A DNA stretch of 64,000 nt from positions 96,619,675-96,683,674 of the forward strand of contig NC_080683.1 of NCBI RefSeq assembly GCF_030445035.2. Reading direction: 5' to 3'. The notes below the pieces were generated by a model that saw only the letters and a program-made list of their open reading frames with translations, made no database searches and was not told the DNA's origin. Positions 50,608 through 62,374 of the stretch are shown piece after piece. This DNA is from Dasypus novemcinctus (lineage: Eukaryota > Chordata > Mammalia > Cingulata > Dasypodidae). Numbering within the stretch: position 1 is the stretch's first letter; the number at the start of each line of letters is the position of its first letter. The translations under genes and the position numbers were made by a program.

Positions 50608-51422
50608 GGAGTTATGGTCATGGCCGATGGGGTTAACTACCAGGGCAGATGGCCCCTCTTTGGAAATGGTGTTTATATGTGATGAATCTGGACTCAGATG
50701 GGATCTCCCTTCATAAGACTTTCATGCTAATGTGCTGGAGGTGCAGTTAATGTTGGGGTTTAAGATATATTTAGGGGATTTGAATCTCTGGACTGACAAT
50801 GTGATAGCCAGGTCCTAAGCCTCAACAGACTCCAGCACCTACAATCTGATCTATTGGACTTACCACACTCAGCTAAGATGGAGTTGAAGAAGGACAACCA
50901 CCACACCATAGAGCCTAGAGTGATTACAACTGAAAATGGGAGGATTGCATCCAGCATCCATGTGGAATCTGAGCCTCCTCTTGACATAGAGGTGCAATGG
51001 ACACAACCAATCCAATGTCCACATAGAAGAGGTGGCATTGGATTGGGAAAAGTGGACATGGTGGACGATGGGTATGGGGAAAGGCAGGAAGAGATGAGAG
51101 GTGGAGGCGTCTTTGGGACATGGAGCTGCCCTGGATGGTGCTTCAGAGGTAATCACCGGACATTGTAAATCCTCACAGGGCCCACTGGATGGAATGGAGG
51201 AGAGTATGGGCCATGATGTGAACCACTGTCTATGAGGTGCAGAGGTGCCCAAAGATGTACTTACCAAATCCAATGGATGTGTCATGATGATGGGAACGAG
51301 TGTTGTTGGGGGGGGAGAGGGGGGGTGGGGGGTGGGGTTGAATGGGACCTCACATATATATTTTTAATGTAATATTATTACAAAGTCAATAAAAAAAAAA
51401 AGAAAAGGATTAAAAAAAAAAA
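50608..51422 (+). mobile_element. L1 3' UTR-derived insertion, sense orientation
   Basis: A GC-richer block of about 0.8 kb ('gttatggtcatggccgatgg' to the G-rich tract at 51308-51335 and 'tttttaatgtaatattatta') ends in 'gtcaataaaaaaaaaaagaa'. It interrupts L1 ORF2; GAAAATG occurs at both junctions (50601-50607 and 51423-51429). Reverse copies of the same sequence are seen at 54419-55344 and 62375-63300, so it is a repeated family, most likely the 3' UTR of a xenarthran L1. Confidence 0.75.
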
Positions 51423-54418
51423 GAAAATGAGAATAAAACTTACTAAAACTTATGGAATATAACAAAGGTAGTGCTGAAAGGAAAATTTATAGCACTAAAT
51501 TCCTGTATTAAAAAAGAAGAAAGAGATAAAAATCAAAGACTTAACTGAGCATTGAAGAAACTAGAAAAAAAGAGCAAAATGATCACAAAGTAAACAGAAA
51601 TAAACAAAAGTATTAGAGCAGAAATAAATGGAATTGAGAATAAACGAACAGTAGAGAAAAATCAACAAAACTAAAAGCTGGCTTTTTGTGAAAATCAGTG
51701 AAATTGGCAAACCCTTAGACTAACAAAGAAAAAACGAGAGAAGATGCAAATAAGTAAAATCAGGAATGAGAGGGGGGCACTAAGATGGACCCCACAGAAA
51801 TAAAAGGATTATAACAGGTTATAATGAGAAACTGTATGCCAACAAATTACACAACCTAGATAAAATGGACAAATTCCTAGAAACACACAACCTGCTTTGA
51901 TTCTATAAGAAGTATAAGTACTCAACCATTCAATCACAAATAAAGAGATTGAATCAGTGATCAAAAATTTTCCAATGAATAAATGTCTAGGACCAGATAG
52001 ATGGCTTCAAAATTGAATTGTACCAAACATTTCAAAAATAATTACTACCAATCTTATTAAATCTCTTCAAAAAATTGAAAAGGAGAGAAAATTACCCAAT
52101 ACATTTTATGAAGTCAATATCACCCTAATATCAAAGCTAAACAAAGATACTACAGGAAAAGAAAATTACAAACCAATCTCTCTAATGAACATAGATGCAA
52201 AAATTCTCAACAAAATACTTGCAAATCACATCCAACAGCAAGCATATTAAAGAATTATGCACCAGGATCAAATGGGTTTTTGCCCTGGTTCTCAAGGGTG
52301 GTCAACATAAGAAAATCAATAAACATAATATACCACGTTAAGAAACTGAAGGAATAAAACACATGATCATTTCAATTGAGGCAGAACAGGCATTTGACAA
52401 ACTACAACATCATTTTTTGATAAAAAATACTTTGAAAGATAAGTTTAGAGGGAAGTTCCTCATAATATTAAAGGGCATATATGAAATCCTACAGGCAACA
52501 TCATTTTCAATGGGAAGAGATTGAAAGCTTTCCCTCTAAGGTCAGGAACAAGACAAGGATGCCACAATCACCTCTGTTATTCAACATTATGCTGCAAGTT
52601 CCAGATAGAACAATTAGGCAAGAAAAAGAAATAAAACACATCCACATTAGAAAAAAGGAAATAAAACTCTCACATTTTGCAGATAAAATGTTCTTATACT
52701 TAGAAAATTCCTAAAGAGTGACATCAATCCCCACACTTATCTGGAAGGGAAAGAGGTCCTGAATAGTAAAAAAAGATCCTAAAAAAAGAAGAGTGAAGTC
52801 ATAGGACTCATCCTTCCTGACCTTGAAGTGTATTATAATCTTATAGCGGTCAAACTATATATTGGCATAAAGACAGACACATTTATCAATGGAATTGAAC
52901 TAGGATTTCAAAATAGACACACATCTCTGATTGACTGACTTTTGATAAGCTTACCAAGTCCACTTTTCTGGGACAGAATAGTCTCTTCAACAAATGATAC
53001 TGGGAGAACTAGAGATCCATAATCAAAAGAATGAAATAGGGCCCCTCTCTCACTCCCCATACAAGAATCAACTCAAAATGCATCAATGACATAAACATAA
53101 AAGCGAGGACCGTATAACTTCTAGAAGATAATGTAGTGCCATATCAATTTTTTAGTAGACAGAGGTCTCTTAAACCTTATACCCAAAGCTTGAGCAACAA
53201 AAGAAAAAATAGATAAATGAGATCTCCAAATTAAACACTTCTCCACCTTAATGACGTTGTGAAGAAGGTAAAAAGGCAGCCTATTCAATGGGGAGAAAAT
53301 ACTGGAAATCACACATCTGACAAGGGCCTAATATCCATTATACATACAGAGATCCTACAACTCAACAATAAAAAGACAAATGACCCAATTAAAAAAATGG
53401 ACCAAGGGACAAAAATGGACAATAGTTATTTTTCTAAAGAATAAATACAAATGCCAAAAACACATATGAAAAAATGTTCAACATCACTGTTTATTAGGCA
53501 AATGCAAATCAAAGCTACAATGAGATATCATTTCATACCTACTAGAATGGCCACTATTAACAAAGCATAAAACTACAAGGTTTGGAGAGAATGTGGAGAG
53601 CTAAGAAAGTTTATTTACTGTTGGTGGGAATGTAGAAAGGTACAGCACTGGTGTGTAAGGCTGTTTGGCATTTCCTACAAGATTGGATGTAGATCTGCCA
53701 TGTGACCCTGCAATACCGCTACTAGGTACAAACCCAGTAGATCTGACAGCGGGTAGATAAGCAGACATCTGCACACCAGTGTTCATAGTGGCATTATTCA
53801 CAATTGCCAAAAGATGGAAACAACCCACGTGTCCAACAAATGGAATGGATAGACAAAATGTGATATATACTCATGATGGAATTTTATTCAGCTGGAAGAA
53901 GAAATGTAGTGAAGCATATGACAACATGGATGAATCTGAGGGACATTATGTTGAATGAAGCAAGCCAGGCACAAAAGGGCAAATATTGAATCATTTTGCT
54001 ATTATAAACAAAGTACAATGAGCAAACTTGTGAAGTTAATAGCTAGAATATAAATCACCAGAGATAAGAATGTGGTTAGAAGAATGAAAAGCTGAGATTG
54101 AAACTGAAGAATTTTTAAAAAGGGTTATTTGGAAATAAATAGAAATGGCGAAAGCACATTCATCATAGGATTTGTAATCAGTTGCACTAGCATATGGGTA
54201 TATAGTGGTTTGTTTTTTGTTGCTTTTTTCCTTTTTTTGGAGTAATGAAAATGCTGTAATATTGATTAAAATGATGAATACAAAGCCTGTAATTATATCA
54301 AATGCCATTGATTGTATAGTTTAGATAAATTATATGATTTATGAACAAAAAATAATAGGGAGGGTTGGGGGAACTACACCATATGTAAGATATGGACTAT
54401 AGTCAGTAGTAATACTTT

Positions 54419-55344
54419 TTGTTGTTGTTGTTCCTGTGATTAATATTCTGTAAGTTTCTTCTTTTTAAAATATATTTTTATTTATTTTAAAAATATACTT
54501 AGATTACATAAAATGTTACATAAAAAACATAAGGGATTCCTATTTGTCCCACTCCCCCTACCTCGAACTTTTCCCCACATTAATAACTTCTTTCATGAAT
54601 GGTACATTCATTGCAATTGATGAACACATTTTGGAGCATTGTCACTATGCATGGACTATAGTGTACATTGTAGTTTACACTCTCTCCCACTCAAATCTGT
54701 AGGTTATGGCAGGATATATAGTGACCTGTATCAGTTACTACAATGTCATTCAGGACAATTCCAGGTCCCAAAATTGCCCCATATTACACCTCTTTTTCCC
54801 TCTCCCTGACTTCAGCACCTTCAGTGGTCACTGTCTCCACATCAGTTATATAATTTCTTCCATTGCTAGAATACCAGTAAGTCCACTCTAGTCCATATTT
54901 TATTCCCCAGTCCTGAAGATACTCAGATGATGATGCCCACCTCACCTCTAATTGAGAGGGGGCTTCGATCCTATATGACTGATGGATGGGACTCTTGCTT
55001 GTAGTTGTAGACTCCCTAGGTTCCTTGGTGTGGTGGTTGTCCATCCTCGTCTCCTTGTTAGTTGTCCTGGACAAGTGCAATGAACTGGAGATCAGGTGTT
55101 GCAGCTCTGCTGAGGGGCGGGGCCCAGCTGGCACATGGACAGCACAGAAATTCAAGTCTCTTGGACGTACACCTACCTACTCCAGCACCAACAATAGGTT
55201 CAAATCAAAGGGACAGAAAAGGCATGCATAGGGAAGTCACATCTGTGTCCAACTCTGTCACACTTAGGTGCACAAACTCCAAAGTAAGGCCCACTGGCAA
55301 GGTGCCAAACTCCAGAGCTATCTGACATGACCATAGGACCTGGG
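54419..55344 (-). mobile_element. L1 3' UTR-derived insertion, antisense orientation
   Basis: Same family as 50608-51422 in reverse ('gggggcttcgatcctatatg', 'ggtgtggtggttgtccatcc', 'gttgcagctctgctgagggg'), more diverged. Perfect 14-bp duplications AGTAGTAATACTTT flank it at 54405-54418 and 55345-55358. The host L1 3' UTR resumes after it. Confidence 0.85.
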
Positions 55345-55813
55345 AGTAGTAATACTTTGATGATGCTCTTTCATAATATATATTATAACAAACGTTTCCC
55401 AACAATGCAAGGTGTTGCTTGTGGGATGATGTATGGGAGCCCTGTATGATGTTATGCATGTTTGTTTTGTAAGTTCATGACTTTTACTATACTTTTTTTG
55501 TTTATGTATGTTCATGTATGAATGACATACCTCAATAAAATTTTATTTAAAAAATTGATTCCAAAAGAACAACTTATTTTTTCTGTTTTGAGTCTCATAT
55601 ATATTTTTAATTTATGAAATTCTACTCTTATCTGCATTACTTCATTCCCTTGACTATCTTTGTTGCTTTTTTTAAACTGTGGCTGTGTTCTGATTTCTTA
55701 TTTTTTTAGTTCATTAATATCATTTTTTTCCAACACGTGCATTTAAACTATAAATTTCTAAATTCTTTTTTAGCAACTCCACATAGGTTTTACTATGAAC
55801 TTTCTGTTTAAAA

Positions 55814-55993
55814 CAAGGGTTCTTAACAAAGGGGTCTATGAGCTTGAATTGTAATTCCAAAAAACATTATGTTGGTGCAGGTGTGATATATTTATTAAAA
55901 AATACACAGTGTAGTGTGGACTTAGTAAGGGGTCCACAGTTTTCACCTGACTGGCAAAGGGGTCTGTGGAACAAAAAAGGTTAAGAACCCCTT
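55814..55993. mobile_element. hAT-type MITE (180 bp)
   Basis: It starts CAAGGGTTCTTAAC and ends GTTAAGAACCCCTT, near-perfect terminal inverted repeats. Perfect 8-bp duplications GTTTAAAA lie at 55806-55813 and 55994-56001, the size made by hAT transposases. No coding capacity. It sits in minus-strand L1-like sequence (55560-56030). Confidence 0.85.
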
Positions 55994-56035
55994 GTTTAAA
56001 ATATGTTCTAATTTTAATTGGTATTTTTGACCATT

Positions 56036-56260
56036 TATTTATTTATTTATTTATTTTTTGAGGAACTGGGGGTCAGGGATTGAGGCTGGGACCTCACATG
56101 TGGGAAGTTGAGTTTCCCTGAATTGTTTTTTTCATTTGTTTTGCTTGTCGTTTATTTTTTTATTTTTTATTCTTTTGGTTTGTTTTTTCAGGAGGCACTG
56201 GGAACCGATCCTGGGACCTCTCATTTGGGAGGAGGAAGCTGAGCCACATCTGCTCCCCTT
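56036..56260 (-). mobile_element. Dimeric tRNA-derived SINE
   Basis: Same layout as 23914-24130. The plus strand shows the reverse of an A-rich tail (ATTT units), a first tRNA-like unit ('gctgggacctcacatgtggg'), a TTTG/TTTA-rich linker and a second unit ('ccgatcctgggacctctcat', 'gagccacatctgctcccc'). Confidence 0.8.
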
Positions 56261-56544
56261 TTGTTTATTAATCAGTGTACCTTTAATTATGAGGTATTTA
56301 TTTTTCTTGTTTTTTTTAATAAAAATTCATGCACTTACATAAACAGTAAGTGGATAGTAAAAGTTGTAAACTTATAAAACAAATATGCATAACATCATAC
56401 AGGGCTCCCATATATCACCCAACCGCCTACATCTTGCATTATTGTGATATATTTATTACAAACTATGAACTAACTATTGCCCATGTCTTACATTTGGTGT
56501 ATTTTCCCCAACCCATCAAATTACTAACACCCTGTGTTAATGTT

Positions 56545-57015
56545 TGTATTAGTCAGCCAAAGGGGTACTGATGCAAAATACCAGAAATCAGTTGGTTTTT
56601 ATAAAAGGCATTTATTTGGAGTAGAAGCTTTCAGTTACCAGGCCATAAAGCACAAGTTACTTCCCTCACCAAAGTTTATTGTCATGTGTTGGAGCAAGAT
56701 GGCTACTGACGTCTATAAGAGTTCAGGTTTCCTAGGTTTCTCTCTTCCCTGGGTTTATTTCTCTCCAGGCTTAGTCACTCTGTTTTCTTCACAAGGCCAG
56801 TTGTAGACTCTTAGGTGAATGACTTGTTTCTCTTCCCAGGACCTTGTCTCTTTTCTCATGACCAAGCTCCTCTGTGTGCTTACTTCCTGGGGCTCTAGCT
56901 CAAGTTTCCAACATCAAAACTCCAACATCAAAACTCCCACCTCCCTTCTCTGTGGTGTGGTTTCTCTGCCCATCAAGGAGCTCGGGATGCAACTTTGTAA
57001 AAGAAGAACATTCTT
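56545..57015 (-). mobile_element. Solo LTR, reverse copy of the 35647-36120 family
   Basis: 'tgtattagtcagccaaaggg', 'tttttataaaaggcatttat' and 'gttaccaggccataaagcac' are the reverse complement of the last third of the LTR at 35647-36120; 'ggagcaagatggc' and 'tcaaaactccaacatcaaaa' also match. The right boundary is approximate. It is inserted in the 3' UTR of the minus-strand L1. Confidence 0.75.
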
Positions 57016-57984
57016 ATGTTTACACTAATACCACAACCTTCATCCACCACTGAAATCACCATGTAATATAGTCCCTAGATTATTGTCTAGCTTTCTTTCC
57101 ACTGACATTTTTATCCGTAGACTGCCTCTTTTAGCCACAGTCATATTTATGAATCAGCAATGTTATCCTCGCTATAATGTGTTACCATCAACTCTATTCA
57201 TTTCCACACTTTTATAATGAATCTTACTAAAATTTTTACATACATTAAGCATCAGCTCATTTTCTCACTCCACATTCTATCTCCACATAAACTATATGCT
57301 AGAGTTTACCTCCATGAGTTTACTCATTGTATTTAGTTCATATTACTGAGACCATACAATATTTGTCCTTTTGTGTTTGGCTTATTTCTGTCAACATAAT
57401 GTCCTCAAGGTTGATCTGTGTTGTCATAGGCATACTAATTTCATTTCTTCTTACAGCTGAATAGTATTTCATTGTATATAACCTATTTCATAAGTATAAG
57501 TATTTATTTATCCATTCGTCAATTGATGGACACTGGGGCTGGTTCCATATTTTAGCAGTTGTGTGAATTATGCTTCTATGGACATCAGTGTGCAAATGTC
57601 AGTTTGTATCCTTTCTTTCATTTCAGCTGAATATATTCCTAGTAACGGGATTGCATGATCATATGGCAGTTCTATATTCAGCTTCTTGAGGTACTGCCAA
57701 ACTGTCTTTCACAGAGACTGCAATTCCCAAGTATGTCATTCATACATTCTATAGTCCCACCAACAGTGAAGAAGTGTTTCTTTTTCACCACATCCCTTCC
57801 ATTTTGTTTTAATAATCATCATTCTATTATGTGTGAATGGTATCTTGTACTTTTGATCCACATTTCCCTAATAGCTAGTAATGCTGAACATTTTTTCATG
57901 TGCTTTTTGTCCATCTTTTTTATTTTGTCTTTGGGCAAATGTCTATTCAAGTCTTTTAAATATTTCTTTATTGGGTTGATTGTC

Positions 57985-58620
57985 TTTTTTAAAATAAAAT
58001 TTTATTGAAGCATATCATTCATATGTGAACATACATAAACAATAAAAGCATAGTAAAATTTGTGAATTTAAAAAACAAGCATGCATATTATTACACAAGG
58101 CTCCCATACATTTCCCCACCACCACCACCTTGCATTTTTGTGAAACATTTGTTACAAACTATAAAAGAGCATTGTCAAAATATTGCTACTAACTATAGCC
58201 CATACCTTACATTTGGTATGTTTTTCCCCTAATCCCCCCAATTACTAACACCTGATTTTAATATTAAATATTTATTATTGTTCTTGTATATGTTCTCATA
58301 CATGTGCTGTGAACCTCAGTCCATCATCCACAACTGGATTCCCTGTGTAATACAGTTCCATGCTTTGTACAATCCATTTAAAGTGTCTACTCAGTGGCTC
58401 TTATTTACATCACAGAGTTGTGCTGTCATCACCTCAGTCAATTTTAGAACATTTTCATTACTCCAAAAGGAAAAATCCCATACCCCCTTATTGACCCTTA
58501 CTATTGAAAAAAAATCTTCTTGCCATTGCTGCAAAATATTACAATATTACTGTAATATTTTGGATATTAACTATCATCCATAATTTACATCAGTTGTAAT
58601 TTTCCCATGTATCAGGGTTG
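57985..58620 (-). mobile_element. L1 3'-tail insertion in the minus-strand L1
   Basis: 'aaataaaattttattgaagc' followed by 'caaggctcccatacatttcc' restarts the L1 3' end in the middle of ORF2, so this is a second copy inserted into the first. ORF2 resumes near 'gttgacttatatgatttctt'. Junction coordinates are approximate. Confidence 0.7.
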
Positions 58621-58869
58621 CTTCTCTTTTTATTGTTGACTTATATGATTTCTTTATATAATATGAATATCAAACCCTTTTCAGATATGTGGTTTCCAAA
58701 TATTTTCTCCTATTGAGTAGGCTGCCTTTTACTTTCTTGGCAGTCTTTCGAAAAACAAAAGTGTTTAATTTTGAGGAAGTCCCAATTTATTTTTTTCTTT
58801 CATTGCTTGTGCTTTGGGTGTAAGGTTTAAGAAACAACTGCCTAGCATAAGATGTTGAAAATGTTTCCT

Positions 58870-59249
58870 GGGAAGTGGATGTAGTTCAAGCAATTGGGCT
58901 TCCACCTGCCATGTGGGAGGTCCTGGGTTTGGTTCCTGGGGCCTCCTGGTGAAGGCGAGCTGGCCTATGCAGTGAGCTGGCCTGCGTGGACAGTTGGCCT
59001 GTGTAGCAAGCTGATGCAACAAGACTCAACAAAAATGAGATACAGAGGAAAGACAATGAGAGATACAATAGACAAGGGGGCTGAGGTGGTTCAAGGGATT
59101 GAGTACCTCTCTCCCATGTCAGAAGGTCCCAGGATCGGTTTCTGGTGCCTCCTCATATGCAGTGAATGAATACAGAGAGCAGATAGTGAGTGCAAGCATT
59201 GGGGAGGAGGCAGGGATAAATAAATAAACTGCATCTTTGAAAAAAAAAA
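58870..59249 (+). mobile_element. tRNA-derived SINE with a second internal tRNA-like unit
   Basis: The head is 'gggaagtggatgtagttcaa' (58869-58888) with 'tgccatgtgggaggtcctgg'. A second tRNA-like unit ('gctgaggtggttcaagggat', 'tcagaaggtcccaggatcgg') lies at about 59079-59150, before the 'ataaataaataaactgcatc' tail. Flanks GAAAATGTTTCCT (58857-58869) and GAAAATATTTCCT (59250-59262) differ by one base. Confidence 0.88.
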
Positions 59250-60067
59250 GAAAATATTTCCTTACATTTTCTTCTAGGAGTTTTTATGGTTGTAGCTTTT
59301 ATATTTAGGCCCTTGATCCATTTTGGATTAATTTTTTATAAGATTTAAAATGGGGTTCTCTTTTTTTCTTTTGGGTCTTATTTGGTTTCTTTTAGTAATG
59401 TTTTGTACTTTACTGAATACAGGTTCATTATATCCTTGGTTAAGTTTGTTTCTAAATATTTGATTCTTTCAGTCTTTATTTTAAATGGATTTTTCCCCTG
59501 ACTTTCTCCTCAGATTGCTCATTAATAGTGTATAGAAATACTACAGATTTTTTTTTCTTTTTCATTTTAAAAATATTTTTATTGACTTCTGGGAAGATGG
59601 CATTGGAGTAGTTACGGAGAACGACTATCTCACAAAAACAATGGAGGAAGGGCAAAAAGTTGTTCCAGGAAGGTGCTTTAAGGACCTGCATACCAGAAGA
59701 ATGCTGCATATCCTCCTGTAGGGTGTTAGGGTGAAGGACAAAGAGACAAAGAAGCCCAAAGGAACACAGAGTTGCTAACTCCTGGGGTCAGGAAGGGCAC
59801 CCATCCCTCACCCTCAAGGCAAACAGTTTGTATAAAACCCATGGCTCATTGCAGCCAGCTAAGAGGGGAACAGAATCACATTTGGCCAGACCAGAATCAC
59901 CAGCAAATGAAGGTTAAAAGAGGCATCTCTGTGGAAAGATTCAATTAAGGGTGCCATCTGCTGCCTCACTAGGAAACTACAAAGAAAAAAAACACTTTTA
60001 GGAGTCTCTCTTCAGTCTGCTTGGAGTAAATTTGTACCCTGTTAGTGAATCCCTAGCCCTTGATATA

Positions 60068-60243
60068 TATAAATGTATTTTGTTTTTGCTCACTGTCTGC
60101 TCATTGTTTTGCTCATTGTCTGCTTGTTTTTTTCCCCCTCATTGTCTGCTCATTGTTTGTCTTCTTTAGGAGGCACTGGGAACTGGACCCAGGACCTCCC
60201 ATGTGGGAGGCAGGTCTCAACTGCCAGAGCCACATCTGCTCCC
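60068..60243 (-). mobile_element. tRNA-derived SINE (reverse), short form
   Basis: The plus strand shows a linker of repeated 'ctcattgtctgct' units, then the tRNA-like unit 'ctggacccaggacctcccat' and 'gccagagccacatctgctcc'. Only one complete tRNA-like unit is visible. It is inserted in an L1 5' UTR. Confidence 0.75.
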
Positions 60244-61169
60244 AATATTTTGATAACTTGATATCTTGTTAACTTTAGCTGGACAATTTAAAGACTTAGA
60301 AAAAGTTGAACCAAAAATCGAAGAAAGCCATGAAACAAAACCACTAGGCATGAGAGAGAAATTGACTGTCAGAATAAATGCACCAACATATTCGGGTGGC
60401 ATGACATCAGCAAAAAATTACAAGCCATACTAAGAAACAGGAAGAGATGTCCCAGCCAAAGGATCAAACCAAAAATCCTGACAAGATACAGGGTTTAAGA
60501 CAACTAATTGATGATAAAATACGAATCTTCTAATTCATCTCAAGACATTGAAGGAAAATATGACAGAGATAAAGGATATTAAGAAGACACTGGGTAAGCA
60601 TAAAGAACAATTTGAAAGCCTGCAAAGAAAAGTAACAGATCTATGTGAATGAAACACACAATGGATGAGATAAAAAACACATTAGAGACATCTAACTGTA
60701 GACTTGAATTGATGGAAGACAGAATTAGTGAATTGTAGCAAGCAACTGAACTGGAAAAGGCAGGAGACCAGAAAGAGAAAAGAATGGAAAGAATGGAACA
60801 GGATCTCAGGGTTTTGAATGTCAATGTGAATAAGCAAACATACGTGTTATTGGTGTCCCATAAGGAGAATGGAAAAAATGGGACAGAATCTCAGGGAATT
60901 GAATGGCAAAGTGAAACACACAAATGTTCATGTTGTCAGTGTCCCAGAAGGAAAATAGAATGAAAAAGGGGCACAAGAATATATAAGGAAATAATGACAG
61001 AAAAACTTCCCAAATATTTGAAAGACATAAATATCAAAATCAAAGAAAGACAATACACTCCAAACAGAATAAATCCAAATAGATTACTCTGAAAAAACTA
61101 CTATTCAGAATGACAAATACCAGAGATAAAGACAGGATGTTGAAAGCAGCAAGAGAAAAGCATAGTGTT

Positions 61170-62050
61170 TTAATTTGCCAAAGGACTGCCAATGCAAAGT
61201 ACTAGATAGAAATTGTTGACTTTTATAATAAGGATTTATTTGGGGTAGAAGCTTACTGTTCCAAGGCCATGAAAAATCCAACTCAAGGCACCAAAGCTGT
61301 GCATTCTCACCCAAGTCAGCTGCCACAGTTTGAAACAAGATGGTGGTTGATCCCTGATTAGTCTCTGCCCTCCCCTCAAGAATCTACTGTCTCTTGGAGT
61401 ACCTCTGTAAGCAACCAGGCATAGGGCTTTTTATCTCCAGGTCTCTTACATCAGTCTTATCTGTTCTGCTCTCTTCCTAAGTTTAGCTGTAAGCTATCAG
61501 GAATATAGTAGGACTGCTTTCTCACCAAAGTCAGCTACTGTTGATCCTGGCATTATTGCCACATGGTGAAGCAAGATGGCAGATGATCTCTACTTGGTCT
61601 CTGTCTTCCCCTCCAGAATTGACCATCTCTTGGATCTTCAGCTGTGAGCAACCAGGCATAGGGCTTGTCTTTTTTGGGGCCTCCTATATTAGTTTTGCTC
61701 ACTTCCCAAGTTCAGCTATAATCAGTCTGGCATATAGCAGGGCTGGTCTCCTCTTGAGAAGTCCTCCTTGAGCCCCTTGGGGGCTTCTGTTTTGTCCTCT
61801 CTCTCACATTGCAGAGTTAAATAAATGGGTTTCCTTTTTTCTGTGTCTGTCTCTGTGAGTCATTTAGACCAGATCCAGCAAGGGGACAGGAACTCAACTT
61901 GAGACATGCCTCACTGACTTAGTCCAATCAAAAGCCATAAAGTAATCTTATCAAGTAACTTAATCAAAGACCCCTCAACTGAATTTAATGCAATCAAAGG
62001 ATCACACCCAGAGGAAAGATTAGTTTGCAAAAATAATATTTCCCTTTTTG
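61170..62050 (-). mobile_element. LTR with an internal duplication, inserted in L1 ORF1
   Basis: Related to the LTR at 35610-36690 ('aatttgccaaaggactgcca', 'ttatttggggtagaagctta'). Two similar blocks, about 61310-61440 and 61530-61670, share 'gcaaccaggcatagggctt' and the 'caagatgg' region, showing a partial tandem duplication. L1 ORF1 lies on both sides. Confidence 0.65.
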
Positions 62051-62374
62051 GGATTCATAAAATAATCTCAAATAACCACACAAAGCATCACATACAAGGG
62101 AAATTCAGTAAGACTAAGTGCCTATCTCTCATCATAAACCATGGAGGTGAGAACACAGTGGTATGCTGTATGTAAGGTACTGAAAGAGAAAAATTGCCAG
62201 CCAAGAATTCTTTATCCAGTAAAACTGTTCTTCAAAAATGAGGGTGAGTTTAACGTCTTCACAGATAAACAAAAGCTGAGAGTATGTTATCAAAATGCCA
62301 GATAATCAGTTTCACAGGGCTTAGAGTCAAGGTGTGGCTGGGGCTGTTTCCTCCCATAGACTCTGAGAATTTTT

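Larger units (their letters stand above)
47520..55555 (+). mobile_element. Nearly full-length old L1 LINE, carrying three nested insertions
   Basis: The order is 5' UTR (47520-about 48340, opening 'tccaggaagacagaggatta'), ORF1 (about 48460-49740, with 'caagaattctttatccagca'), ORF2 from ATG 49782 (endonuclease start 'aacattgaatgttaaaggat', then reverse-transcriptase and C-terminal regions), and a 3' UTR ending 'cctcaataaaattttattta'. Removing the insertions at 48696-48912, 50608-51422 and 54419-55344 leaves about 6.06 kb, the normal length of a complete mammalian L1. Both frames are broken many times, so it is dead. Target duplications at its outer ends are not evident. Confidence 0.88.
56300..59565 (-). 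mobile_element. Minus-strand L1 3' half, split by an LTR, an L1 tail and a SINE
   Basis: The plus strand starts with the L1 3' end ('catcatacagggctcccata'), then ORF2-end sequence ('gaatagtatttcattgtata', 'gatggacactggggctggtt', 'tgatcatatggcagttctat'), and later 'ttcttctaggagtttttatg' and 'ccttgatccattttggatta'. The insertions are 56545-57015 (LTR), 57985-58620 (L1 tail) and 58870-59249 (SINE). It ends where a plus-strand L1 5' UTR begins near 59585. Confidence 0.85.
59585..62310 (+). mobile_element. L1 5' UTR and ORF1 of another L1, split by a SINE and an LTR
   Basis: 'cttctgggaagatggcattg' marks an L1 5' UTR start. ORF1-like sequence follows from about 60270 ('ggatattaagaagacactgg') and resumes after the LTR with 'gccagccaagaattctttat' and 'acagataaacaaaagctgag'. 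ORF2 is absent; the copy stops near 62310 before an antisense L1 tail. Frames are broken. Confidence 0.8.

Noticed and set aside
49782..54000. Functional reverse transcriptase/endonuclease gene
   Set aside because: It is L1 ORF2 broken by many stops, frameshifts and an 0.8-kb insertion.
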